Shown here: positions 49,215-58,374 of the stretch, one piece after another
How the letters are laid out: each line of letters starts with the position of its first letter
Numbering within the stretch: the first letter of the stretch is position 1
Assembly (NCBI RefSeq): GCF_900100275.1
Contig: NZ_FNET01000027.1
Span: forward strand, 1 to 64,000
DNA: 64,000 bases
From: Lentzea albidocapillata subsp. violacea
Lineage (GTDB): Bacteria; Actinomycetota; Actinomycetes; Mycobacteriales; Pseudonocardiaceae
Reading direction: 5' to 3'
Notes under the pieces: generated by a model
Told to the model about the DNA's origin: nothing
What the model saw: the letters and a program-made list of their open reading frames with translations, nothing else
Database searches by the model: none
Translations under genes and position numbers: made by a program

Positions 49215-49378
49215 TGGTGGCGTGGCTCAGAACGTTGCCGAGCGGATTCGCGGTCAGGCGGGTGCATCGCGGTACCGCCCCCACGTCCTCATACTGGACG
49301 TATGGGGGCGTGGGGGCGGTGCCGCGAGGTGCCCTGCTGACCGCGAATTCACCGCCAAGGTTCTGAGTCACGCCACCA
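49215..49378 (+). repeat. Long fold-back element (164 bp)
   Basis: Two arms of about 78 bp around the loop CATAC-TGGAC-GTATG. About 64 of 80 arm positions are identical, and six further differences are G-U wobbles in plus-strand RNA. It fills the gap between the cupin-like and HD genes. It has the same length and loop type as the element at 61696-61861. It may be a structured RNA, a processing site or a MITE-like element. Confidence 0.7.
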
Positions 49379-49425
49379 TGCCGCCGCGACACGCCTACCA
49401 TCAGCCCACCTTGTCAGGAGGGCTG

Positions 49426-50079
49426 ATGATGCGTACGCGCACGATGATCCCGAGGTCTGTCATAGCGGACGTGGAGCAGCGCGTGAGGCGGCTGTGCGAG
49501 GACCTGGCCGCGAAGCTGCAGTTCCACGGCTGGCACCACGTGAGCTTCGTCCGTGACAAGTCCGTGCACTTCGCCGAACGCAACGGGGCCGCACGGGACG
49601 TCGTGGAGGTCGCCGCACTGGTGCACGACCTGAACTACATGGTCCGCCGCAACTCGCTGCCCACGGACGGCGCGGCGCTGCGCCGGAAGGTCCTCTTCGT
49701 CGCCGGCGTCTCGCAGGGCGACATCGAGTGGATCGAGCGGATCGTCGTCGAGGCGGAGATGCGCACCCGCTCCCGTGACATCTCACTGGAGGCGCAGGCG
49801 CTGTCCGACGCGGACACGCTGTTCAAGGCGCTGCCGGTCACGCCGGTCGTCCTGGCGCACAGGTACCTCCAGGAGAACGGCATCACCCTGCGCGAGCTCG
49901 CGTACAAGATCGTGGGCGAGCAGGTGGGCAAAGCCGACGAGGGCTACTACTTCTACGACTCGGAGGCCGCCGCGACCTACACGAAGTGGGCCGAGACGAA
50001 CCTCCTGTTGTGGCAGTGCATCGTCGAGTCCCTCGACGACCCGTGCGTCGAGGACCTGCTGAGCAAGATGGCGTCCTGA
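49426..50079 (+). CDS. HD-domain phosphohydrolase-like protein
   Basis: 217 aa. Metal ligands of the HD fold: HGWHHVSFV, VAALVHDLNYM (the HD pair) and SDADTLFK for the last Asp. It probably hydrolyses a phosphoester or phosphorylated nucleotide; target unknown. ATG 49426 has AGGAGG at 49417-49422; a second ATG follows directly. It is downstream of the membrane and cupin-like genes in the same direction, separated by the fold-back element. Confidence 0.85.
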   Translation: MMRTRTMIPRSVIADVEQRVRRLCEDLAAKLQFHGWHHVSFVRDKSVHFAERNGAARDVVEVAALVHDLNYMVRRNSLPTDGAALRRKVLFVAGVSQGDIEWIERIVVEAEMRTRSRDISLEAQALSDADTLFKALPVTPVVLAHRYLQENGITLRELAYKIVGEQVGKADEGYYFYDSEAAATYTKWAETNLLLWQCIVESLDDPCVEDLLSKMAS

Positions 50080-50092
50080 GCACGTCTGAAGG

Positions 50093-50341
50093 TCAGCGAG
50101 CAGGCGTGAGGCCCACGGTCTGCTGCAGAGGCATCGTCACGCCGACGGCGGTGAACGCGAGTTCGCGAGCTGCACGGCGCACGGTGAGCACGCCGAGATA
50201 GGAGTGCACGATCGAAGCGCGCCGCAGGTCGACGTACGCCTCGACAGCGGCGTCGACGATCAGGTCGCCCGCCACGCGATCACCGAAGCGGCGAACCAGT
50301 TCGTCGACCGCCTGCCGCAGCTGGGCTTCCGAGTTCAGCAT
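50093..50341 (-). CDS. Small three-helix-bundle protein
   Basis: 82 aa, all helical. LRQAVDELVRRFGDRVAGDLIVDAA, then AYVDLRRASIVHSYLGVLTVRRAARELA, a pattern shared by actinobacterial three-helix-bundle dimerisation proteins. ATG 50341 is the first credible start; the frame above it lies in the CHAT-like gene end and intergenic sequence. Located 32 bp after the CHAT-like gene on the same strand. Confidence 0.65.
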   Translation of the reverse strand: MLNSEAQLRQAVDELVRRFGDRVAGDLIVDAAVEAYVDLRRASIVHSYLGVLTVRRAARELAFTAVGVTMPLQQTVGLTPAR

Positions 50342-50373
50342 GCCCAGGTAAACGCCCAGTCGCCGCCCGCGGT

Positions 50374-52353
50374 TCAGCGCGCCCGGAGATCGGCACTTCC
50401 GTGCAGCGCGTACGCGAGCCCCATGACGTTGCCGCGGCTGAGCATCTCCCACCGCACCTGCCGCAACGCCTCACCGGCGCTGATCCCGGCGGCCAGCCGG
50501 GAGAGCAGCATGCCCGTCACCCAGCCGGCCATGTCCTGCGGTACGGCGACCTCGGGACTGATCACGCCCGACGCGCCGTGCTCGACGAACGAGCGCACCA
50601 GGCCGTTCATCGGTGTCGTCCCCACGATCAACGGCTTGCGCACGGGCCAGTGCGGCTGCGGCCACACACCCTCGCTGTGCCACCGTGCGATCTCCTCCGC
50701 GTCGAGGAAACCCTCGCGGAAGTGCAGGTGCACGACGTCCATGACCTCGTCCGCCAGCGCCCTCCCCAGCTCGGACGGACTGACGTACGCCGACGTCACG
50801 GACTCCGGCGGGACCTGCGACATCAGCTCCGTCACGTGCCGCTCGGTCAGTGCACGGTCCATTCCGGCATCGACCGCCATCGCCACCTCGAACGGCCACG
50901 GGCGCGGCAGGATCCGCTGCACCAACGGCCCGACGGGGTGCTCCAGCACGCTCGACAGACCCCAGAAACCGAAGGGGCACAACACGTTCCCGCTGTGATC
51001 GGGCACCGGACAGTGCGCGGGCACCTCTCCCCCGGCGCCGAACGGCCCGAACTGCCCGACCGACGGGCACAGCCGGTGTGGCCCGTCCGCGAACGGCAGG
51101 TCGTAGATCATCGGCCACCGCACCGGACCGGAGGCCGCGGACGCCACCATCACCCCGGCCGGACGTCCCGTCACCCGTGCCGTGTGCCGGACGGCGTCGG
51201 CCGGCCCGCGCTCACCGAACAGCCGCGAGTACGCCGCCGCGCCCTGCCGGGCCAGGAAGGCGAGATCGGCGCAGTAGGCCGGGAAGTCCTTGCCGTACCA
51301 GGGATCCAGCCCCGACGACGAGGGCAGCGACAGCGCGGGCCCGGCCAGGCTGGTCCACGACGGCACGCCTCCCGAAGCGACGAGCGCCCGGTCGCCGAGG
51401 TCCAACACCGACACCGCGCGCGCCGCCGGGAGATCCGCGAACGTCCGGGAGAGCTTCCACCGCGGCAGTGCACGCGGCTCACCCGCGCCGACCGGCAGCA
51501 CGACCTGCTGGACGTGCACCGGCACCACACCGTGGTAGACGACCAGCTCACCGGTCCACGGCACGGCGGCGTACGGCGTCGTGACGTCGAAGCTCACCCA
51601 CGAGCTGGGCCCCTCGGCCGGCAGCACGAACGACTCGGACAGCCCTGGCCGGCCCGACATGCTGAGCACGGCGCGCAGCTCCAGATCGCCCGGCAGGACG
51701 ACGGGATGAGCCCCGACGCGCGCCCACACCTCGTACTCGGCGCCCGGCCGCAACGCCCCGGCGATGCCCTCGGTGGCTCCCGGCAGCGCGACCATGACCG
51801 TCACCGCGCGATCCGCGACCACAGGCGGTGCGGGCAGGGACGTGTACGTCATCCTCCCCAGCCGCTCCAGCTCCCGGAACTGCCAGAGGACGTCCTCGAC
51901 CCGTGCCTCCCCCGAACCGCGTGGCGCGGCGAGGACGACGTGCGGCGCGCTCCACCCCACCATCACCGAGGCAGTGTCCACACCGGACACCCAGGTGTGC
52001 ACGGCGGTGAAGAGGACGACCGGCCGGCCGAGCGCGCGCAACGACGCGACCACCGGAGCCGAGTCCCACGAGCGCGTGTCGTGCAGCGCCACCACGTCGC
52101 CGGGCACGTCCGAGAGCGGCGGCAACGACGAGGCCGACGAGAAGTGCCGGAGGTCGAGCACCGCGAACCTCAGCACCCGAACCCGCGTCGGGACCGCGGT
52201 GGACGCGGCCGATCCGACGGCCAGCCCCCGGCTGACCTGCTCCCACCCGGCCGGATCGGTGATCACGACGAGCGAGGACGCGGGCGTCAGGGCGGCGACG
52301 AAGTCCAGTGGTGAACCTTCACCACCGGTGACGGTGAACTCAACGGGCGCCAC
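50374..52353 (-). CDS. CHAT-fold protein without visible catalytic His-Cys dyad
   Basis: 659 aa. The N-terminal alpha/beta region (about 1-170) and a beta-rich middle domain (about 190-300) precede a CHAT (caspase-like) domain at the C terminus: GASGVISPEVAVPQDMAGWV, AGISAGEALRQVRWEMLSRGNVMGLAYAL. Where active CHAT proteases have H-x-x-C-H-G and N-x-C, this reads HLHFREG and GTTPMNG, so both catalytic residues seem lost. GTG 52353 begins 22 bp after the ctaB stop. It may act as a sensor or pseudo-protease. Confidence 0.65.
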   Translation of the reverse strand: MAPVEFTVTGGEGSPLDFVAALTPASSLVVITDPAGWEQVSRGLAVGSAASTAVPTRVRVLRFAVLDLRHFSSASSLPPLSDVPGDVVALHDTRSWDSAPVVASLRALGRPVVLFTAVHTWVSGVDTASVMVGWSAPHVVLAAPRGSGEARVEDVLWQFRELERLGRMTYTSLPAPPVVADRAVTVMVALPGATEGIAGALRPGAEYEVWARVGAHPVVLPGDLELRAVLSMSGRPGLSESFVLPAEGPSSWVSFDVTTPYAAVPWTGELVVYHGVVPVHVQQVVLPVGAGEPRALPRWKLSRTFADLPAARAVSVLDLGDRALVASGGVPSWTSLAGPALSLPSSSGLDPWYGKDFPAYCADLAFLARQGAAAYSRLFGERGPADAVRHTARVTGRPAGVMVASAASGPVRWPMIYDLPFADGPHRLCPSVGQFGPFGAGGEVPAHCPVPDHSGNVLCPFGFWGLSSVLEHPVGPLVQRILPRPWPFEVAMAVDAGMDRALTERHVTELMSQVPPESVTSAYVSPSELGRALADEVMDVVHLHFREGFLDAEEIARWHSEGVWPQPHWPVRKPLIVGTTPMNGLVRSFVEHGASGVISPEVAVPQDMAGWVTGMLLSRLAAGISAGEALRQVRWEMLSRGNVMGLAYALHGSADLRAR

Positions 52354-52375
52354 AGCCGTACGACTGGAGGTGCAG

Positions 52376-53308
52376 CTAGAACGGCCAGCCAAGCACCGGC
52401 AACCCGACCACGGCGTCCACGGCGAGACCGCAGAACACGAACATCAGGTAGAGGTTCGACATGTGGAAGAACTTCATGGTGTTCGTGGATCCGCCGCGCC
52501 GGACAACGTTGTGCAGCTTGTGCGCGAAGACCGCGAACCACAGGCCCGAGAGGGCCGCCACCGCCACGTAGATCCAGGAGGTGACGGGGGCGAGGGCGAG
52601 CGTGCAGACGACGGTGATCCAGCTGTAGATCACGATCTGCCGCGTCACCTGCGCAGCTGTGGCCACCACGGGCAGCATCGGCACGCCTGCTCGGGCGTAG
52701 TCCTCCTTGAACTTCATCGCGAGGGCCCAGGTGTGCGGCGGGGTCCAGAAGAAGATCACGCCGAACATGACCAGGGCGGGCCACTCGACGGTGCCCGTCA
52801 CCGCGCTCCAGCCGATGATCACCGGCATGCAGCCCGCCATGCCGCCCCAGATGATGTTCTGGGAGGTGCGGCGCTTGAGCACGAGCGTGTAGACGAAGAT
52901 GTAGAAGAGGATGGTCGCCACCGCGAAAGCGGCCGACATCAGATTGACGAAGATCCACAGGAACGCGAACGAGACGACTCCGAGCACGATGCCGAAGATC
53001 AGGGCGTTGCGCGGCGGAATGGCGTTGTGCGCGAGCGGCCGGGCCGCTGTCCGCTTCATGATCGAGTCGATGTCGGCGTCGACGAAGCAGTTGAGGGCAT
53101 TTGCCGACCCCGCGGCGAGGGTGCCGCCGGTGAGGGTGCAGGCGATGAGCCACAGGGGCGGCAGGCCGCGCTGGGCCAGGAGCATCGCGGGGATCGTCGT
53201 GATCAGCAGGAGCTCGATGACCCGCGGCTTGGTGAGCGCCACGTACGCGCCGACAACCTGGCGAGGCGACCTGGAGGGGGCCTCGGCGACGAGACTGTCG
53301 GCACTCAT
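52376..53308 (-). CDS. ctaB: Protohaem IX farnesyltransferase (haem O synthase)
   Basis: 310 aa, about nine membrane helices of the UbiA superfamily. The first Asp-rich motif is NCFVDADIDSIMKRTAARPL near residue 90. It makes haem O, the substrate of CtaA. ATG 53308 has GAGGAG about 10 nt upstream; the longer frame to 53410 is not needed. Divergent from tkt, as in mycobacteria. Confidence 0.93.
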   Translation of the reverse strand: MSADSLVAEAPSRSPRQVVGAYVALTKPRVIELLLITTIPAMLLAQRGLPPLWLIACTLTGGTLAAGSANALNCFVDADIDSIMKRTAARPLAHNAIPPRNALIFGIVLGVVSFAFLWIFVNLMSAAFAVATILFYIFVYTLVLKRRTSQNIIWGGMAGCMPVIIGWSAVTGTVEWPALVMFGVIFFWTPPHTWALAMKFKEDYARAGVPMLPVVATAAQVTRQIVIYSWITVVCTLALAPVTSWIYVAVAALSGLWFAVFAHKLHNVVRRGGSTNTMKFFHMSNLYLMFVFCGLAVDAVVGLPVLGWPF

Positions 53309-53560
53309 CGGGTGAACGCTCCTCGTGTCGAAACAGGTGTGAAAACCAGCGACTGATGGTAACCGCGCAAAGAATTCACAGCCCGTTCGGGTGCTGGTGT
53401 GCCCCGGCACACACGTGCCTGGGACCTTTCAGAGCAACTTCTGAATCTCTCCGGACTAGGCTGGCCGGAGGACGTGGGAGAGACGCGGGTGAGGCTCTTC
53501 GGGATCGATTCCGAACGAGCTGGGCACCCGCCCTAGCGACAAGTTTGGAGCTGTAAGTCC

Positions 53561-55645
53561 GTGACCGTCACCGACGACATCACCCGGCTCACCAAGGCCG
53601 ATCTGCCTGACGACTGGACCGACCTCGACAAGCGCGCCGTGGATACCGCGCGCGTGCTCGCGGCGGACGCCGTGCAGAACGTCGGCAACGGCCATCCCGG
53701 TACCGCGATGAGCCTTGCCCCACTCGCGTACACGCTGTTCCAGCGCATCATGCGGCACGACCCCGCGGACGCGGACTGGGTCGGCCGCGACCGGTTCGTG
53801 CTCTCCGCCGGGCACTCCAGCCTGACGCTGTACGTCCAGCTGTTCCTGTCCGGTTACGGCCTGGAGCTCGACGACCTCAAGCACCTGCGCAAGTGGGGCT
53901 CGAAGACGCCGGGTCACCCGGAGCACGGCCACACCAGGGGCGTCGAGATCACCACCGGCCCGCTGGGCTCGGGCCTGGCCGCCGCCGTGGGCATGGCGAT
54001 GGCCGCCCGCCGCGAGCGCGGCCTGTTCGACCCGGCGGCCGCGCCGGGCGAGAGCCCGTTCGACCACCACATCTACGTGATCGCCTCCGACGGTGACATC
54101 GAGGAGGGCGTCACCTCCGAGGCCTCGTCGCTCGCGGGCACGCAGCAGCTGGGCAACCTCGTCGTCTTCTACGACGACAACAAGATCTCCATCGAGGACG
54201 ACACGACGATCGCGCTGTCCGAGGACACCGCGGCGCGTTACGAGGCCTACGGCTGGCACGTCCAGGTCGTGGAGTCCGGCGAGAACGTCAAGGGCATCCT
54301 CGAGGCGGTCGAGAAGGCCAAGGCCGTCACCGACCGGCCTTCCTTCATCCTGCTGCGCACGATCATCGGCTTCCCGGCGCCGAACAAGCAGAACACCGGT
54401 GCCGCGCACGGTGCCGCGCTGGGCGTCGACGAGGTCAAGGCCACCAAGCGAATCCTCGGCTTCGACCCCGAGCAGACCTTCGAGGTCGCCGACGAGGTCC
54501 TGGCGCACACCCGCGAGGTCGTGAAGCGCGGCGAGCACGCCAAGGCCGAGTGGCAGAAGTCGTTCGACGCGTGGGCGTCGGCCAACGCCGAGGCCAAGGC
54601 GCTGCTGGACCGCCTGGTCGCGCGCGAGCTGCCCGAGGGCTGGGACGCCGACCTGCCGGTCTACCCGGTGGACGCCAAGGGCGTGCCGACCCGCAAGGCC
54701 TCCGGTGAGGTCATCAACGCGCTGGCGAAGCACCTGCCGGAGCTGTGGGGCGGTTCGGCCGACCTGGCCGAGTCGAACCTGACCACGATCAAGGGCGCGA
54801 AGTCCTTCGGTCCCGAGGAGATCTCCACGGGCATGTGGAGTGCCGACCCGTACGGCCGCGTGCTGCACTTCGGTGTCCGCGAGAACGCCATGGGCATGAT
54901 CCTCAACGGCATCGCGCTGCACGGCCCGACCCGTCCGTTCGGTGGCACGTTCCTCGTGTTCTCCGACTACATGCGTCCCGCGGTGCGCCTCGCGGCGATC
55001 ATGCAGGCCGCCGTCACGTACGTGTGGACGCACGACTCCATCGGCCTGGGCGAGGACGGCCCGACGCACCAGCCGATCGAGCACCTCGCCGCCCTGCGCG
55101 CGATCCCGGACTTCGCCGTGGTCCGCCCCGGTGACGCCAACGAGACCGCGTTCGCGTGGAAGGCCGTCATCGAGCAGCTCGGCCCGGTGGGCCTGGCGCT
55201 CAGCCGGCAGAACGTCCCGACGCTCGAGGGCACCTCGGCCGAGGGCGTGAAGCGCGGCGGTTACGTGCTCTTCGGTGACGAGAACCCGGAGATCGTGATC
55301 ATCGGCACAGGCTCCGAGCTGCAGGTCGCCGCCGAGGCAGGGAAGGTGCTGCAGGGCGAGGGCGTTGCAGTACGTGTGGTCTCCATGCCGTCCATCGACT
55401 GGTTCGAGAAGCAGGACGCCGAGTACCGCGAGTCGGTGCTGCCGCCCTCGGTCAAGGCGCGCGTCGCGGTGGAAGCCGGCATCGCGCAGCCGTGGTACCG
55501 CTACGTCGGCGACAACGGCGAGATCGTCTCGATCGAGCACTTCGGTGCCTCGGCCGACTACCAGGTCCTGTTCAAGGAGTTCGGCTTCACGACGGAGAAC
55601 GTCGTCGCCGCCGCCCGCCGTTCCCTTGACCGAGTGAGGGGTTAA
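53561..55645 (+). CDS. tkt: Transketolase
   Basis: 694 aa. Thiamine diphosphate motif ASDGDIEEGVTSEASSLAG, substrate His residues in NVGNGHPGTAMSLAP, LSAGHSS and TRGVEITTGPLGSG, and the central FGVRENAMGMILNGIALHG. It moves two-carbon units in the pentose phosphate pathway. GTG 53561 is the first gene of the six-gene operon tkt-tal-pgi-zwf-opcA-pgl. The 252-bp gap to ctaB carries a TTCAGA-N6-TCTGAA inverted repeat around 53428-53446 of unknown meaning. Confidence 0.96.
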   Translation: MTVTDDITRLTKADLPDDWTDLDKRAVDTARVLAADAVQNVGNGHPGTAMSLAPLAYTLFQRIMRHDPADADWVGRDRFVLSAGHSSLTLYVQLFLSGYGLELDDLKHLRKWGSKTPGHPEHGHTRGVEITTGPLGSGLAAAVGMAMAARRERGLFDPAAAPGESPFDHHIYVIASDGDIEEGVTSEASSLAGTQQLGNLVVFYDDNKISIEDDTTIALSEDTAARYEAYGWHVQVVESGENVKGILEAVEKAKAVTDRPSFILLRTIIGFPAPNKQNTGAAHGAALGVDEVKATKRILGFDPEQTFEVADEVLAHTREVVKRGEHAKAEWQKSFDAWASANAEAKALLDRLVARELPEGWDADLPVYPVDAKGVPTRKASGEVINALAKHLPELWGGSADLAESNLTTIKGAKSFGPEEISTGMWSADPYGRVLHFGVRENAMGMILNGIALHGPTRPFGGTFLVFSDYMRPAVRLAAIMQAAVTYVWTHDSIGLGEDGPTHQPIEHLAALRAIPDFAVVRPGDANETAFAWKAVIEQLGPVGLALSRQNVPTLEGTSAEGVKRGGYVLFGDENPEIVIIGTGSELQVAAEAGKVLQGEGVAVRVVSMPSIDWFEKQDAEYRESVLPPSVKARVAVEAGIAQPWYRYVGDNGEIVSIEHFGASADYQVLFKEFGFTTENVVAAARRSLDRVRG

Positions 55646-55649
55646 TCCA

Positions 55650-56762
55650 GTGAGCAAGCCGAATCTTGCCGCCCTGTCCGGCGCCGGTGTCTCCATCTGG
55701 CTCGACGACCTGTCCCGTGAACGGCTCACCAGCGGCAACCTGGACGAGCTGATCCGCGACTGGAACGTCGTCGGCGTGACGACGAACCCGACGATCTTCG
55801 CGGGCGCCCTGTCGAAGGGCGAGTCCTACGACGAGCAGGTCCGCGAGCTCGCGAACCGGGGCGCCGACACCGAGGCGACCATCCGCGAGGTCACGACGAC
55901 CGACGTGCGCAACGCGTGCGACAAGTTCCGCGACGTCCACAGCTCGACCGGTGGTGTGGACGGCCGCGTCTCCATCGAGGTCGACCCGCGCCTGGCGTTC
56001 GACACGGACAAGACCGTGGCCGAGGCGCAGGACCTGTGGAAGACCGTGGACCGGCCGAACCTGCTGGTGAAGATCCCGGCCACCGAGGCGGGCCTGCCGG
56101 CGATCACGAAGACGATCGCCGAGGGCATCTCCGTCAACGTGACGCTGATCTTCTCCGTCGAGCGGTACGAGAAGGTCATGGAGGCCTACGTCGCGGGCCT
56201 CGAGCAGGCCAAGGCGAACGGCCACGACCTGCGTTCGATCCACTCCGTCGCGTCGTTCTTCGTGTCCCGGGTGGACACCGAGATCGACAAGCGCCTGGGC
56301 GCGATCGGCACGGACGAGGCGGCCGCGCTGAAGGGCAAAGCCGCTCTCGCCAACGCGTGGATCGCCTACGGAGCGTTCGAGAAGACGTTCCAGGGCGAGC
56401 GCTGGGAGGCTCTCAAGGCGGACGGCGCGCACGCGCAGCGTCCACTGTGGGCGTCGACCGGCGTGAAGGACCCGAGCTACTCCCCCACCCTCTACGTCGA
56501 CCAGCTCGTCGTCGCCGACGTCGTGAACACGATGCCGGAGAAGACGCTGCACGCCGTCGCCGACGCGGGCAGGATCACCGGTGACACGGTCACCGGCCGC
56601 GCCGCGCAGGGCCAGGAGGTGTTCGACCAGCTCGCCGCCGTGGGAATCGACCTCCCGGATGTCTTCAGGACCCTGGAGACCGAAGGCGTCGACAAGTTCG
56701 AGAAGTCCTGGGAAGAGTTGCTCGAGACGGTGACGAACCAACTGGCTCAACTGAAGGGCTGA
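55650..56762 (+). CDS. tal: Transaldolase
   Basis: 370 aa. N-terminal VSIWLDDLSRERL and TTNPTIF, Schiff-base Lys in LLVKIPATEAG, and ERYEKVMEAYVAGLEQAKANG. It transfers dihydroxyacetone units. GTG 55650 follows tkt by 4 bp. Confidence 0.96.
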   Translation: MSKPNLAALSGAGVSIWLDDLSRERLTSGNLDELIRDWNVVGVTTNPTIFAGALSKGESYDEQVRELANRGADTEATIREVTTTDVRNACDKFRDVHSSTGGVDGRVSIEVDPRLAFDTDKTVAEAQDLWKTVDRPNLLVKIPATEAGLPAITKTIAEGISVNVTLIFSVERYEKVMEAYVAGLEQAKANGHDLRSIHSVASFFVSRVDTEIDKRLGAIGTDEAAALKGKAALANAWIAYGAFEKTFQGERWEALKADGAHAQRPLWASTGVKDPSYSPTLYVDQLVVADVVNTMPEKTLHAVADAGRITGDTVTGRAAQGQEVFDQLAAVGIDLPDVFRTLETEGVDKFEKSWEELLETVTNQLAQLKG

Positions 56763-56769
56763 TACCCAA

Positions 56770-58374
56770 GTGACCTCCGTCGAAATCGTGAGGTCACCGA
56801 ACGCCGACCAGGTCAGCACCATCGCTGCTGACCTGGTCGCGGATTCGGTGCCGAGCAAGCTGACCGCGCAGGACCCGACCCTGTGGGGGCCGGAAGCCGA
56901 GTCCGAGGCGAGCATCCGCCTCTCCTGGACGACGTTGCACGAGTCGTCCCGTGCACTGCTCCCCGAACTCGTGGCACTGCGCGCCGAACTGCACGCCGAG
57001 GGTGTCGACCGCGTCGTCCTCGCCGGAATGGGTGGCTCGTCGCTGGCCCCCGAGGTGATCACGCGGACCGCGGGCGTCCCGCTGGTCGTGCTGGACACCA
57101 CCGATCCCGCCCAGGTCGTCGACGCTCTCGCCGGTGATCTCGAGCGCACGGTGATCGTGGTGTCGTCCAAGTCCGGTGGCACCGTCGAGACCGACAGCCA
57201 CCGCCGGATCTTCGAGAAGGCCTTCACCGACGCGGGCATCAACGCCGCGTCGCGCATCGTGGTCGTCACCGACCCCGGCTCGCCGCTGCAGAAGGCGTCC
57301 GAGGAAGCGGGCTACCGCAAGGTGTTCCTGGCCGACCCGAACGTCGGTGGCCGGTACTCGGCACTGACGGCGTTCGGCCTGGTGCCGTCCTACCTGGCCG
57401 GCGCCGATGTCGAGGCGCTGCTGGACGACGCGGCCGAGGTCGCGAAGGTCGTGTCGCAGGACTCCGTGGACAACCCGGCGGTGATCCTGGCCGGCGTCTT
57501 CGGTGCCGCGCACGCCCATGGCGCCGAGAAGATCATCTTCGCCGACACCGGGTCCGGCATCGTCGGATTCGGCGACTGGGCCGAGCAGCTCATCGCGGAG
57601 TCGACCGGCAAGAACGGCACCGGCCTGCTGCCGGTCGTCGTCGAGGGCCCCGGCGCTCCCGGTTTCGTGGACGCGCGGACGGATGCCACGACCGTCGCGA
57701 TCGGACCGGCCACCGGGTCGGCGAACATCGCGGTCGAGGGCAGGCTGGGCGCGCAGTTCCTGCTGTGGGAGTACGCGACCGCGCTCGTCGGCCGGGTGCT
57801 CGGCATCAACCCGTTCGACCAGCCCGACGTCGAGGCCGCGAAGAAGGCCTCCCGCGCGCTGCTCGACGCGCCGGCCGTCGCCGCCACGATCCCGTCCTTT
57901 GTGGACGGACCGGTCGAGGGTCACGGCACCGGCTGGACGCAGCGCAAGGTCCACACGGTCGCGGAAGCGCTTGCGGCGATCGTTGAAGTGACGCCCGAGC
58001 ACGGCTACATCTCGGTTCAGGCGTACTTGGACAGGATCGACGACGCGTCGTTCGAGCTGCTCCGTGCGGAGATCGCGAAGAGGACGCACCTGCAGACCAC
58101 GTTCGGCTGGGGTCCGCGCTTCCTGCACTCGACCGGCCAGTACCACAAGGGCGGTCATCAGAACGGCGTGTTCATCCAGATCACCGGCGAGTCGGGTGAC
58201 GACCTGGAGGTGCCCGGCCGTCCCTACACGCTGGCGCAGCTGCAGCTCGCGCAGGCGCTCGGCGACGGTCAGGTCCTGGCCGAACACGGTCGCCCGGTGC
58301 TGCGTCTTCACCTCGAGGACCGCATCGCCGGCTTGGCCCAGCTCGTCGAGGCAGTCCAGGAGGACGGTTCGTGA
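56770..58374 (+). CDS. pgi: Glucose-6-phosphate isomerase
   Basis: 534 aa. MGGSSLAPEV near residue 86, SSKSGGTVET, DPGSPL and a late GPRFLHSTGQYHKGG. It links glycolysis to the pentose phosphate genes of this operon. It is the shorter bacterial form related to the N-terminal part of bifunctional tal-pgi enzymes. GTG 56770, 7 bp after tal. Its stop overlaps zwf as GTGA. Confidence 0.93.
   Translation: MTSVEIVRSPNADQVSTIAADLVADSVPSKLTAQDPTLWGPEAESEASIRLSWTTLHESSRALLPELVALRAELHAEGVDRVVLAGMGGSSLAPEVITRTAGVPLVVLDTTDPAQVVDALAGDLERTVIVVSSKSGGTVETDSHRRIFEKAFTDAGINAASRIVVVTDPGSPLQKASEEAGYRKVFLADPNVGGRYSALTAFGLVPSYLAGADVEALLDDAAEVAKVVSQDSVDNPAVILAGVFGAAHAHGAEKIIFADTGSGIVGFGDWAEQLIAESTGKNGTGLLPVVVEGPGAPGFVDARTDATTVAIGPATGSANIAVEGRLGAQFLLWEYATALVGRVLGINPFDQPDVEAAKKASRALLDAPAVAATIPSFVDGPVEGHGTGWTQRKVHTVAEALAAIVEVTPEHGYISVQAYLDRIDDASFELLRAEIAKRTHLQTTFGWGPRFLHSTGQYHKGGHQNGVFIQITGESGDDLEVPGRPYTLAQLQLAQALGDGQVLAEHGRPVLRLHLEDRIAGLAQLVEAVQEDGS

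Noticed and set aside
53428..53446. TTCAGA-N6-TCTGAA inverted repeat upstream of tkt as an operator
   Set aside because: Short, with no second copy and no candidate regulator next to it; mentioned only in the tkt entry.
53456..55738. 760-codon minus-strand frame opposite tkt
   Set aside because: Third-position GC pattern and motifs belong to transketolase; the antisense translation has no recognisable fold.
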